Assembly (NCBI GenBank): GCA_019925795.1
Contig: CM034314.1
Span: 32,853,774 to 32,917,773 of the forward strand
Source: Dendrobium chrysotoxum
Taxonomy: Eukaryota; Streptophyta; Magnoliopsida; Asparagales; Orchidaceae
Length of the DNA stretch: 64,000 bases
Reading direction: 5' to 3'
Below the pieces are notes generated by a model. The model was not told where the DNA came from and ran no database searches. It saw only the letters and a program-made list of their open reading frames with translations. The translations under genes and the position numbers were made by a program. Shown here piece after piece: positions 11,650 to 24,279 of the stretch. The stretch's first letter is position 1; every line of letters starts with the position of its first letter.

Positions 11650-13220
11650 TTTGATCCCTAATTTTTTCAATAAGAATTTAGGCACAAAATAGTACAAAAA
11701 AAATTAGATTTAAAATAAATCCATACAATAAAGCTCAAGTCAAATTAAAATAATATTATAATCAAATCAAAAGCTCATCAGAGGATTCATATTAAACCAT
11801 TAATTGCTTATTATCATACAGTCATGCAGATTAGTTAATTATGCACACATTATTAAATATGAAATGAAATGCCATGTCAATCAATCTTTCAAAATAAAGC
11901 TCTTACTAATCAAATTCACTAGTTGTTGATGATCTTCCTTATATGGCTAACTATACACTTGTGGCATCACTAGAGTTTTTTCTATTATCTTGGTACATCA
12001 GACTCCCTTTAACTACCTTTAAAAACCCTTTAATTAGCCTTATTCATAGATATTTCATTGCATATTCTCCATCCTATTGTCCTCTATCCTTAAGTCTTCT
12101 TAGACTATCCTACTTCAAAATTAGTTCTCTCTCCAAATCCTTTCTTGGGACAATCTGCTATCTTTTCTCCAAACTATCCACACCAAGAACATCATCCTAT
12201 CCATAGGTAGTACTAACTGAATGTCATCTCCATAATGAATACACTAACTATAGTTATAGTTTCCAGTAGATGTTCTCTATCCACATCCTCTAAAATCACT
12301 ATATCTACTCCACTTATCACTAACATTGTCTCTATCCTTACTTGATTCATCTCTGGTCCTTCTCCTACTCACATCATACCTAGATCCCACATTTTATCTA
12401 GATGTTGATACTATCAAATAAATCTCTATCAATTGGCCTATCCCACCTGTTTAGAAAACTCTTGAACTTGTAGAGGTACTAATGGATGTCTCAACTCCCT
12501 ATTCAATCTTTGCAAAATTTTGTAACACTTTTGTTAACTAGTGAGGATAAAAAAAAGAGCATACTAGCATGTTTACCGAACTCAGCTATATACTACATCA
12601 TAATCTAACCTCCATGTTCTAATATATAAAGCTTATTGTAATTATTATCATGCTAAAGGAGGTACAAATCACATCCAAAATATAGATGTAAACTCATTCC
12701 AAGTAATCTTTGTATTTATTTTACCCTAACATTTTGCTCACTATTTTTTGACCCACTATTTATCCACATTACCTTCAAATAGGAAAACAACTACTTGTAC
12801 CTTTCGATTCCCTAGGCACTACATACTACTGAAGATCTTCTATGTCCTCTATAGCCAGTCTTCTACATCTTAGGGTCCTATAACTGCCTTGATTAGTGGG
12901 GGCTTTAGTTTATGAAATATCTATAAATGCTTATCCCCATCTTCTTGCCTGCTCCCAACTGGCTTACTATGTATATCTTCCATTACCTATGTTATAACAC
13001 TGGCTAACTGCTTAACATAGTCTGATGGTTATAGAGCTACACTATATTATTCATTTGGTATATTTTGCTCAAGCATAAACATTTTAACTACACATGTATA
13101 ATTTTATATGAATAATTCAAACATGCAATCAATTGTGTATGCAAAATAATGCACTATAATCTATCCAATGTTACCCAACTTAAAAAATTCTTCGACCTCT
13201 AAATTTAATTCTTCTAAAAA
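11650..13220 (-). pseudogene. gag: Ty3/gypsy gag remnant
   Basis: The roughly 1.6-kb internal region shows only scattered minus-strand similarity to the Retrotrans_gag domain. The pattern around 12880-12500 (LKPP...WL...IFSSM.C...NRKVQVVVF.F.G.....WV) has the spacing of plant gypsy capsids, but stops occur every few codons. An Arg/Asp-rich stretch follows near 12300-12380. No protease, RT or integrase is present between the LTRs, so this is a gag-only, non-autonomous derivative. The call rests on pattern similarity, not an intact frame. Confidence 0.5.
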
Positions 13221-13238
13221 CCATGCTTTGATATCAAG
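13221..13238 (-). other. Gypsy primer binding site
   Basis: Minus strand TTGATATCAAAGCATGG, adjacent to the LTR boundary at 13241. It resembles the TTGGTATCAAAGC type of Met-tRNA PBS seen in many plant gypsy elements. Confidence 0.6.
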
Positions 13239-13240
13239 TT

Positions 13241-15180
13241 TGTTACACCCTAGAATCTAGTTTGGTAGAATTATTTCAATTATCTTTTTAATTATAACAA
13301 TGAGAGCTATGTAATTTCCTTAAATAAAATAAATATCAATGAAAACAAACCTATATATTAAAACATCAATCTACATCTATAATCACTATTCAAAATTTAT
13401 GTATAATACTCAAGAGTCATACAAATATGACAATTCATCTTCCCACTCCCAAGGATAAAAGAATAACTAAAAGATAAAAGAAATAAAACAACAATAAAAC
13501 CTAATGAATCCTATATTTAATCAATCTCACGCACATGTTTCTCTTCCTAGTCCTGAAATAATTTAAAACTCATACAATGAACTAAAAAGCCCAACAGGTC
13601 AATGCCATCTTTCAACTGAACTGAAAGCTTGGTAAGGAAATAGTGTGCATGTAATCATTTTATTCATAGCAATACAATTAATATGATCATGAAAGTATGC
13701 ATAAATAGTAAAATAGATACAATAATAGTAAAATTGTTTAGCACGAAGGCTAGTAAAATTGTGTAGAACAAGAATATTAAAATATATAAACTTGTAAATC
13801 ATTTCATTTAGATGTTATAGTACTTCTATCCACTTAATAAGGAAATGAAATAACTTTGTAATATTGAAGCATCTATGAGACAATCGAAATCTATAATAAT
13901 GCACAAATCAATATAGACATGATGTTCAATCATTCTATTTCTATATCAAATTAAAATCTTATATCATATGCTCAATAATAGGAATAATGTGCTAAAAAAT
14001 TATAAATTACTAAATAAAGAATCTTTAACATTTACCATAATAGTGAATTAATAGTAGTAGACTACTAATAGTAATAACGGATCAATAACAATATCAATAT
14101 AAGTAAAATACATAACAATAACAATAAAATAATATGGTAATGATAAATTTGTATAATGAGAGTAAATAAAAAATGCATCCCAACAAGCACGGTAAATAAG
14201 TAGAAGCTTTAGCTTGTATAGTTTGTTTCTAGTAATCAGAAAATTAGTAATAGTTGGCTCAGTAAATAGAGTCTTCACTCTTTGCCCATTAGTATAATAA
14301 TCATCTCTTTCTAATCAATAAATCAAGTGAATTAGTAGAAGATAACATCAAATCATAGTATTTAAATGAAAGCCCATCAATCTACCATCATGTATGAGTA
14401 AGTTAATCTCTAGCAACATCAGTGAGAAACTAGCCTTTAGTTATTTTTACACACATTATTATTCAATATTTTATAAGAAATAGCTAGCACTTATCACCCA
14501 ATCACATACTAGTGTGCATTCACTTTGCTTGCAAAAATAGTAGAATCAAATTAAAATATCAAACTCACTATTATGATTAAAGAATTGAAGATGTACTGAC
14601 TACACTTTTAATCAATGAAATTTTGAAATCAACTAGTGAAAATATTTAGAATAATTAGTACTACACGATTTGAAAAGTTACACGAGATTTTCCCTAAATG
14701 CTAAGAAAATTTAAATAAAATCACTTGGGTAGGAATCAAATTGTTTAAATCAAAATCATTGAAAATAGACATAGGATAAGAGTCAGCTACATCGATCCAA
14801 AAAATTTTCATAAAAGTAATGAAACTTACTAGCAATCAAAAACTTTGCTTTCTCCTTCCTTTCTACTTCTTCCTTCTCCTTCTCTTCTTTCCTTGTAGGA
14901 TAGTTTATGGCAACATGTGTGGGAGGGAGTGAGTGGAGTGAAATATATATAAACTCATTTCAGTTCTTGGCACCATTGTTTCATGTCTAAGAGTTGCTAT
15001 GTTGCCTGCTGAATTTAAAATTTTTGTAAAGCACAACTTATAACGTTGTGGCAGTGATTTTTTGTGCCATTGTTCTCTCAAGCACAACACTATAATTCCT
15101 AATGGAATAGTTTCATAGCACTCTAGCTTAAAAAAAAATCCTCTTTTTAAGTTTTTTTCAAAAGTTTTTAGGTTGTTACA
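13241..15180 (-). repeat. Gypsy 5' LTR (1940 bp)
   Basis: Starts TGTTACACCC and ends GGTTGTTACA, giving TGT...ACA ends. The downstream two thirds are repeated at 10251-11629. AT-rich, no ORF worth calling. Flanking 15181-15185 is CCTTA; the partner site on the other side was destroyed by the S1b insertion. Confidence 0.75.
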
Positions 15181-15660
15181 CCTTATGAGTTCTGATAGTT
15201 GATATCTTCCAGTCACTTTATGTGAAGCTGAAAAGCCCTTAGGGGGAATTCCCATAATAATGAAGTGGACATCATTTCGCTCATTATCAACTATGGGATT
15301 AGCTGCATTCTTATAGACACAAAGAGTTTATTAAATATAATTTTTATGTTAGTTTTTGAAAAGGAGATTTTGCTTGCTACCAAATTCAGTATCAATATAG
15401 GACTACTCAAAGATTTCTTAAGAGAGTGTAGTGATAATGAAGAAATACTCACCCCACCTATCACTTATCAATACTAGCAATGGCTTACATTATCATCTTA
15501 GATCCTTAAAATGCATCACCGTCTTTCTTAGTGCCTTACTGATTACCTTAGGACCATAGTATCCCCTTGAAACATCACTACGAACTTCCTAGTCTAAGAG
15601 AGAGAAATTATAGTGAAAGGTGATCTTAATCCTGCACCTGCTACTTACAAATATTAGGGA
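15181..15660 (+). pseudogene. Possible Ty3/gypsy protease fragment
   Basis: A 70-codon open stretch (15265-15477) reads DIISLIINYGI..ILIDTKS.LNIIF. The spacing resembles gypsy aspartic proteases (LIDTGSSANILF type), but the catalytic glycine is replaced by lysine. Following codons (AYIIILDP near 15480) resemble the downstream GRP..L region, with stops. It probably belongs to the older element into which the gag-only gypsy jumped. Weak call based on motif shape only. Confidence 0.35.
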
Positions 15661-16171
15661 ACATGACAACCTTCCTAATAGAATAAAGGTAAATAAATGA
15701 CTTAGAGATTACAAAATTTAATAATAAAAAAAAATAACATATACAATTTTATGAATGTATAAATTTATAAAGATTAATAAATAGAGTAGTTAAAATGATA
15801 AACACCTTATTCTTGACTTTTAGGTTTAGTAGGTTCCGAAATAAACTAGAATTATAAAAATTCCCTTAAAATACAAACTGATAATATAGTGACACCCACA
15901 TGACCTTGCACACCTAGATGTTGCATTGACCACAAACCTTAGAATTTAAAGGTTAGGACATTTACTTCTCTTATCTTTCACTTTCCAATCATATATTATT
16001 CTATAATTTACATTCTACTTTACTTAAATTATATTGCAAATCCTAAATCAATAATTACAAACTTAAAATAAATAATAAATAAAAAAGTTTTTTTTCTATA
16101 ACTTTTATTCGAACTAGAATACGAAACTCTTAGTTAGGGGATTAACCAACCAGCACTTGAACATGAATGAC
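15661..16171. other. AT-rich spacer, nothing recognised
   Basis: About 510 bp of AT-rich DNA with no ORF, repeat partner or motif that I can support. Confidence 0.6.
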
Positions 16172-16438
16172 ATTTCTATTACAAACCTAGATTTAGGGAT
16201 TATAATTTTGATGATAACAAATATTTTATGTTCTGCTTTGACTGGCTAACATCTCAAGTATAAAAGATTAAATGTCATTCAAGCCAACTCCAGATCTGGT
16301 CCGTGTGTGTTTAATTGTAATTTTTCCCTTTCTTGAGTCAAATGTAATGTAATTGATCCTACAGCTAACTAACCTTGCACACACACACTCAGGGGGAGAG
16401 TTTTAGTGAGTTAGAGTTTCTATTAATTTTTTGTTCAG

Positions 16439-17239
16439 ATCATCCTGGACGATATTAATATCATCCTGGATGATCCATTGAAAACAGAAACCCTAATTAG
16501 GATGATTATGTTAAGTCGGTTTGATTAAGCCGATCATCCTAGATGATACACATATCATACAGGATGATAGGCTTAAATCAAAAATTCTCAGCCGCCAGAT
16601 TAACTTAGATAAGTTTTTATTTTTAGAGATTTGGTCTGATCATTTTGGACAATACGTGTATCATCCTGGATGATCAATTACAAGCATGCCTAAATTAGTC
16701 TAGTGATTAAGAAAAGTAATTAAGGTTTAATTAATTCGATCATATCATCCTAAATGATCGCGAGATCATACGGGATGATATGTTAAAAATTTTAACCATC
16801 CAGTGCCTATCACCTGTACATCCAAAGCTGTGCGCAGGATAATTTGGTCATTTTTAAACTAATCATACCGGACGATAGACATATCATCTTCTATGAGTAA
16901 GTCATTTTGAAATCATCAAGCATGTTCTGACCTGTACATCCAGAGCTGTGTGCAGGATGATTTTGTTATTTTTGAACTAATCATACAGGATGATAGACAT
17001 ATCATCTGGATGATCAAGTCATTTTGAGATCGTCCAGCACAAATTCCCCTGGACGACCAGAGCTGTCTTCTGGATAAAATTCCGGATTTACACTAATCAT
17101 CCCGGATAATCGCAAAATCGTACGGGACGATATGAATAAATTTTGTCTGCTAATCATCCAGAGGAACCACATCATCCAGGGTGATACATGTGATTTTAAA
17201 CTAATTGTACAGGATGATTGACCGATCATCTTGGGCGAT
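16439..17239 (+). promoter_or_regulatory. S2 5' LTR array: eight paired 15-bp dyads
   Basis: Pairs start at 16439/16460, 16533/16554, 16639/16660, 16744/16765, 16862/16883, 16980/17001, 17096/17117 and 17204/17225. Every pair is 21 bp start to start. Most CpGs have decayed, so arms read ATCATCC/GGATGAT instead of ATCGTCC/GGACGAT, but the symmetry and spacing remain. Pair-to-pair intervals are 94, 106, 105, 118, 118, 116 and 108 bp. A TATAAAAG follows at 17283, 44 bp after the array. Confidence 0.9.
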
Positions 17240-17282
17240 CTTTGACGACCAGTTGAGATTTAGGGCAATTTTTGAGCCCTCA

Positions 17283-17290
17283 TATAAAAG
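17283..17290 (+). promoter_or_regulatory. TATA box candidate after the S2 dyad array
   Basis: TATAAAAG, 44 bp downstream of the last dyad, the same distance as TTTAAAAG in S3. A second TATAAAAT lies at 17788-17795, behind a GGTCAAGTTGACC dyad; which one starts transcription cannot be told from sequence. Confidence 0.5.
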
Positions 17291-18045
17291 ATATTTTTCT
17301 TCCAATAAGAAAAATCTTTTGCCACCTTCCTTTCGATAAAAAACCTTGAGAGAGAGAGAGAGAGAGAGAGCTTGAGAGAGAGAGAGAGAGGATCTTGTGA
17401 TGTGGAGTTTATAAGGGATTCACTAAGGTTGCTCCAAGCAAGGATCTGAGTCATCTTCTCCATTTGTTATCACTTATCTTGTCAGTGTCTCTATGGGAGG
17501 ATCGTTCACAAGAAGATTCAGGTTCTCTGCCTGCTTCAAGAGGAAGCCAAAGGAGTCCAGGTTCTCTGCCTACTTTAGGAGGAAGCAAAAGGAGTTTAGG
17601 TTCTCTACCTGCTTCAGGAGGAAGAAAAAGGAGTTCAGTTTCTCTACCTCACCGGGTTGGTGGAAAGGAGATTTTGTACAGGCTTCTCTGCCTTGCTGTG
17701 GGACCAGAAGGAGAGTCACTTACTATTAGTGCAATACCTAGAGGGGAGAGTCCAGGGAGAGGATGTAGGTCAAGTTGACCGAACCACTATAAAATCTAGT
17801 GTGTTCTTTCTAATTATTTTCCGCATTTATTTTCCTGTTGGTGATTGTGTGATTGTGAGTATTATTCTGTTATTATTAAAGATCTGCACAACATTGCATA
17901 ACTGTAGAAATTTTAAAACATTCAAAAAAACATTTCTAAATCATTATTTTGCTCACAATTTTTTAAAACTATCAATTCACCCCCTAATCTTGGCTAGCCT
18001 CAGGACTAGTTCACAAGGGCTTAACATCCCTATCAAACATTCAAG

Positions 18046-18057
18046 AGGTATTATAGC
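18046..18057 (+). other. S2 primer binding site, decayed
   Basis: AGGTATTATAGC, two bases after the LTR, in the place of the perfect TGGTATCAGAGC of S3. Confidence 0.85.
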
Positions 18058-18099
18058 GGGATTCAAAAATTAAGTTTAAAAACTTTTGAATTTTGATCA

Positions 18100-19912
18100 A
18101 TGGCTAACTTTGGTAATCGTAATACTGCTGAAGGTTATTCAATTACACTACCATCATTGTTTGATAACATACCTTTTGATTTTTGGAAAACTTGCATGTC
18201 CTCCTTTTTACAATTAATTAATTATTGCATGTGGAGGCTTGTTAAGGATGGCTATGAAGCACCTTTTAGAATGGTTAATAATGTTAAAACTGAACTACCT
18301 TTCACTAATTAGATATTTGATGATCATGATTTAGCACAACTGAATGCAAAATATTTGAACTATTTTTTCTGTGCTTTAAAATATAAAGATTACATGCGTG
18401 TTTCCACTTGTACGACTGGTAAAAAAATAAGGTTTAGATTATGCATTACTTATGAAGGTACATCTGAGGTTAAGTAATCTAGATTAAACATCTTACTTCA
18501 CGACTATGAACTCTTTCGCATGAAACCTAGTGAATCAATTTTTGAAATGTATACTATGTTCACTCAAATTGTCACTTCTTTACATGCATTAGGAAGAGAA
18601 CTTATAAACTATGAAAAAGTGAACAAAATTCTGAGATGTTTGCCTTCTTCTTTTGATGCCAAGATAACTGCAATTATTGAATCCAAAGATTTGAATACTT
18701 ATTCTATTGATAACTTACTTGGGTCACTCATTACTTACGAGCAAGGAGTGAACCAACGATAAATTGATGCAGGTTAGAAGAAAAGGGAGAAAACTATGGC
18801 ACTGAAGGACAACGATACTGACACTGACTCTTCCGAGTCTGATAGCGATGATGTTGCCTTAATCACTAGGCAATTCAAAAGCTTTCTAAGGAAGAAACAT
18901 AAGAACTTTCAGAAATGGAACAAAGGTAAGAGTAGAAAAAATTATAAAGGTTCATCTGATATTATTTGCTTCGAATGCAGGAAGCCTGGACATATAAAGG
19001 CTGATTGTCCTACACTTAAAGCTTACCCAATCAAGGAGAAGGGTGAGGAGAAACCCAAGTTCAGGAAGGATAAGAAGCAGATTCAAAAGGTGTTCTAGGC
19101 AGATTCTGCATCTAACTCCTCTGAGATTGAAGCTGAAGAGGAGACTACGAACTTGTGTCTGATGGCTTATGATTATCCGGTCAGTCTGATCAAGAAGAGG
19201 TATGTGAGCTAACCTATGATCAATTGTTAGATGTTTCTAAGAAAATTCATTCATCGTATAGGAAACTTAAGAAAACTCATGCTAGTCTAAAATTAGAATT
19301 TCTGAATTTACAAAAAGAGTATAAAATTTTGATTAAAGATCATTCTTCTCTTGATTGCAATCACATGTCACTACTTGATGAATTTGATGAATTGAATAAA
19401 AAGTATTCTGATTCGATTACTGAGCATGATTCATTAAAAATCTCGCATGTTGATTTAAAAAGAGCTTTTAAAGAATTAGACACCATAGCATGTGACTTAG
19501 AGAGTAGTAAGGGTGCATTAAATTTGAAATTGCAAGTCTTAAAAAGGAGAAAGAATTTCTAAGAGTAAAAATGTGTGCTTTTGAGAAAAATAAAACACCT
19601 CCTACTTTTACATAATTTTATGCACCTCCACCATTTTAAGAATCTAATTCAAAATCATCAAAGCATGTTTCATTCAAACCTAGGAAGAGGCACAATCACT
19701 CACGTAGATTAGTTAACCCTTTTCCTAGCATTACATATTTTTCTTGTGGCATGTTAGGACATATCTCTCACACCTGCACTGTTCACCATAGTACACATTG
19801 GGTGTGGAGACCCAAATTACATGTTTCACAGCACAACACACATGCATTGCATTATTCTTTTCATAAGAAGGAACCCAAACCTGTTTGTGTTCCTAAATCT
19901 GACATTTCATAA
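18100..19912 (+). pseudogene. gag: S2 gag remnant
   Basis: Begins MANFGNRNTAEGYS, matching S3 gag. The frame from 18100 to 19098 is continuous apart from point-mutation stops (for example TAG at 18310). It includes the LHALGREL block, the acidic SSESDSDD stretch and the first CCHC knuckle (CFECRKPGHIKADC near 18969). A frameshift near 19170 precedes the coiled-coil part (19224-19562). The second knuckle (CGMLGHISHTC) is near 19745. The original TGA stop has mutated, and TAA at 19910-19912 closes the frame. Dead copy, but length and order match S3. Confidence 0.93.
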
Positions 19913-19920
19913 TTTTATAG

Positions 19921-22900
19921 GTGTGCTCTCACACAAGACCTTGTGAGAGCGTGTGATACCAGGATAGCAAATGCTCAAGACAAATGACTAGAGATGTAAA
20001 TTAATTCATTTCACTGGAGGCAAGGTTACACTTGGAGACAACACCACCAAGAGCGTGGTAGGAGCAGGTATAATTGGTAATTCAAAAAATTTTATTATTG
20101 ATAATATTTTGCTTGTAGATGGATCGAAACACAACTTGCTAAGCATAAGTCAACTCTATGACAAAGGATACAACATCAAGTTCCTACCCACTTGCTGCAT
20201 TATAAGCTTAAATGACAAAATTATTTTGTAGGGATAAATGATCAATAATGTCTACATGTTGGATGTGAGCTGCATTAAAATTGATGTTTCAATTTGCTTA
20301 AAAACTGTTGCTAATGAGTCTTTTTTGTGGCATAGGAGATTATGTCATGCCAGAATGAAAACCCTTAGGAGAGTCACCCAAAAGGACTTAGTTAGAGGTG
20401 TCCCCAAGCTTAAGTTCACTAAGGACCACCTATGTGATGCCTGTCAATTAGGTAAGCAAATCCACTCCTCTTTCCACTCAATTAAGGACATCAACACCTC
20501 TAGACCTTTAGAAATCCTTCACATGGATTTGTTTGGACCCATTAGCACTGCCAGCTTAGGGGGGAGAGTCTATGGATTTATGATTGTTGATGGTTACTCG
20601 AGGTTCACTTGGATTAGATTTCTGTCATATAAATCTGAGTTATTTGATGAATTTAAGTCTCACTTGGATTCAGAGGAAGTTAGGTTGTGAGATCTTGACT
20701 ATTCATAATGATCATGATGGAGAGTTTGAAAATATGAGATTTGGAACATTTTGTGAGGAGGAAGATATTAGCCACAACTTTTCAACTCCTAGGACCCCTC
20801 AACAGAATGGGGTAGCTGAAAGAAAGACCAAGACCTTAGTGGAAGCTGCTAGAGCTATGCTTGCTTAGTATTCACTTCCAAAGTACTTTTGGGCTGAAGT
20901 GATAAACACTGCCTGTTATGTGCTAAATAGGGTGAATATTAGATCCAATCTGAATAAGTCACCTTATGAGATCATTAAGGGTAGAACTCCAAACCTGTCC
21001 CACCTCCATGTCTTTGGCTGTAAGGGTTTCATTCTAAATAATGGGAAATTATCCTTAGGAAAATTTGACCCCAAATCTGATGAAGGAGTGTTCTTAGGCT
21101 ATTCTAATGTGGGGAAATCTTTTATGGTGTTTAATAAGAGGACTTTGGTGGTGGAGGAGACAACTCATGTGGTGTTTGATGAATCTGATCCTAAGGAGAC
21201 TAGAGTTAAGGAAGAAGAAGAAGTAGGAGAGATTACCCAAGGAGTTGAAATGCAAATCTAGAGGAAAGGGTGGAGCCTCAAAATACTTTGCCTAGAGATT
21301 GGAGGTATGCTTCGAGTCATCCTAAAGAACTAATCTTAGGAGACCCTTCTAAAGGTGTTAGAACTAGGCATGGACTTAGGAAGGAAGTAAACCATTCTGC
21401 CTTTATCTCAATGACTGATCCCACCAATATCAATCAAGCCATTTCTAATGAATTTTGGATCTTAGCTATGTAAGAGGAATTGAATTAATTTGTAAGAAAT
21501 GATGTTTGGGAGTTAGTAGAAAGACCTAGGAATCAAAGTGTAGTGGGAACCAAGTCGGTCTTTAAGAATAACATGAATGATTCTGTTGTGGTGGTTAGGA
21601 ATAAAGAAAGATTGGTAGCTAAGGGGTACAATCAAATTGAAGGGATTAATTTTGAGGAGACCTTTGCCCCTGTAGCTAGATTAGAAGCCATTAGGGTGCT
21701 ACTAGCCTTTTCCTATTATAAGGGATTTAAGCTTTTTTAAATGGCTATCAAGAGTTCCTTTTTAAATGGGGTAATAAAAGAGGATATCTTTGTAGAGCAA
21801 CCCCCAAGTTTTGAGAGTTTCCAATATCTAAATCATATTCACAAATTAAAAAAAGGCCTTATATGGATTGAAACAGGCACCTAGAGCTTGGTATGAGAGG
21901 ATTAGCACATTCCTACTGGAAAGAGAGTTTGTTAAGGGGAGCGTAGACACCACCCTTTTTCTTAGGAAAGTAGGAGATGATCTACTCGTTATCCAGATCT
22001 ATATTGATGATATATTTTTCAGATGTTTTGGTAAAATTCTATGTGATAATTTTTTTAAGACAATGAGTAAGGAGTTTGAGATGAGTATGATGGGAGAATT
22101 ATCCTACTTTTTGGGGTTTAGCATAAAGCAAATGGATGATGAAACTTGTCTAAATCAATCAAAATACACTAAGGACATTCTGAAGAAATATGAAATGGAA
22201 AAAGACAAGCCAATCAACACTCCCATGAGTTCCACTATTCAGTTAGATAAGGATTCAAATGGAAAATCTATTGAATATAAGAAGTTTAGGGGAATAATTG
22301 GATCACTGCTTTACCTGAGTGCTAGCCAACCTGATATTATATTTAGTGTTTATCTTTAAGCTAGGTTTCAAGCTGATCCTAAAGAGACCCACCTGACTGC
22401 TGCTAAGAGAATTCCTAGATATCTGTTAGGGACCTCGAACCTAGGAATCTGGTACCCTAGGCACAACACCTCTTTTGAGATTATTAGATATTCAGATTCT
22501 GATTTTGCAGGGTGTAGGGTGGATAGAAAGAGCACTTCTGAAACTTGCCAATTCATAGAACAGTCTTTAGTTTCCTAGTCCAGTAGAAAATAGAACTCAG
22601 TTACACTTTCCACTACTGAAGCTGAGTACATTGCCTTACAAAGTTGTGTGGACCAAGTCCTTTGGTTGAAGCAACAAGTTTTGGATTTAGGATTATCTGT
22701 TGGCACAATTTTAGTTCTATGTGATAACATCAGTGCCATCTACATTTCTAAGAATCCAATCCAATATTCTAGAACCAAACACATTGATATAAGGTATCAC
22801 TTCATTAAGGACCATGTTACAAAAAGGGACATTGAGCTACATTATGTAGCAACTAAAAATTAACTGGCTGACATCTTTACTAAACCACTAGCCTTTGACT

Positions 22901-22950
22901 CATTCAGCATTTTGAGGACCAGATTAGGTGTGATTGACATAAATGCATGA
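19921..22950 (+). pseudogene. pol: S2 pol remnant (PR-INT-RT-RH)
   Basis: Opens after an in-frame TAG at 19918-19920, as in S3. The protease motif near 19955 reads QDSKCS, so the DSG is lost. Then come the HHCC integrase finger (20325-20460), the DLFGP core (20525-20560), the QQNGVAERK block near 20800, RT with the FLNG motif (about 21760) and an IYIDDIFF active-site block near 22000, and RNase H to the GVIDINA stop at 22948-22950. An extra A in a run near 21850 adds a +1 shift. S2 keeps the HKLKK..LYG stretch that S3 has deleted. Confidence 0.93.
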
Positions 22951-24279
22951 ATCTGATGACTGCTAATTTTTTAATTTTCTATTTTTCATTTTGCATTTAG
23001 TTCTTATTTGCTTTTATTGTCCATTTTAGTTTAGAATTTTTCTTTTCCTGCTGATTTTTGTTATTTGATTTGCTTATCAGATTTGATTATTTCCTGCTTA
23101 TTTTCATTTATTGATTTTTACGTGTCTGTCTTTCTTCCTTCTTATTTTTTATTTACTGATTACTCACTTTAAATCAGATCACTGCTCATTACTGCTGAAA
23201 AACTGGATTTCTAACTGAGAGTTTTGCCTTATTTTTGTTTGAAAGCTTGTAAGAAGTAATTGACTCCTCTGGATATGTTAAAGTGAAAAAATATTGATGA
23301 TTATTTCTCTTCCTCTAACTCCTTTAATGGTGTATTATTTCTTTAGGATAAAAATCTTCTTCTAAATTAAAAAGTTAGTATTTGAAATAGAGATTTATTT
23401 TATCTTCCTATAGTAATCTACCTTATATGAATAGTGTTTTTAAAGTTTTAAATCATTGTTATATTTTTCTTAATCAAGTGATTGCAATTATCATATGATG
23501 TATGATTTTTATTTTGTGAATTACTCTTCCTTATTATAGAGAGTAAGTTTTGTCGTCTCTTATGTCTGGAAGGTAATTTCACAGCTGAGATTCTTTAACG
23601 ATTATAAAAGGAAGGAAGCTTACAAAAGATGCTCAAAGAGCGCCAAAATGAAAAGATGCACAAAATAATTCCAAAGCTGAAAAGATGCGCAATGTCGTCA
23701 AATTGGAAAGATACACAAAGTGTATCAAAAATTAAAAGATGCACAAAGCGCCAAATATAACAAAAAAGAGGCACAAAATGAGCTCATAATGAAATAAGCT
23801 TTCTTCCCTTTTACATCTTTAAATATCCTAGAAAAATCCATGCTCCACTAAATATTCTTAAAAGCTTGAGATGAAAAATCATGATTTATGATTCCTTACT
23901 TTGTAGTACTATTATATCAGATATATTTTTGGAACGAGGCTTGAAATAATCTCTTTTCAAATCTAAGTTTTTTTTTTCTGAATTAGATTTTTTTTGAAAG
24001 GAATTTGAACCTGTAAGGTGTCCGAGGTAGGAGTTACGAAAGTCAATTTTTTAACTTTTTTGGATTTTAACATTATCGATTTTCCTCTTATTAGCTTTTG
24101 AATTGATAATCAGGGAAAATTCAATTTTATTGGAGCTGATCAAATAAAATTATTATTTTTACTTGTGTTTTCTCATTTCTATTTTGTTTCATCTGATTTT
24201 TTTTTCTTTTTCTTTTGTGTGTTTTTTGAGATCCCTGATCTTTCCTCTCTATCCTTCATTTTTGAATTTTTTTCTTCAC
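22951..24279 (+). other. S2 post-pol spacer
   Basis: AT-rich noncoding region homologous to S3 51861-53080. About 23610-23800 holds a degenerate tandem block (AAAGATGCGC..., ACACAAAGTGTATC, GAGGCACAAAATGAGC) that recurs in S3 at 52560-52730. No ORF supported. Confidence 0.7.

Larger units (their letters stand above)
16177..18043 (+). repeat. S2 5' LTR (1867 bp)
   Basis: Aligned end to end with the 3' LTR and with the S3 LTR. It is longer than the S3 LTR mainly because one dyad module is duplicated (16862 and 16980 units). It ends ...AACATTCA next to the PBS. Confidence 0.92.

Noticed and set aside
12600..13200. Possible host gene between gypsy LTRs
   Set aside because: The only protein similarity is to a broken gypsy gag on the minus strand.
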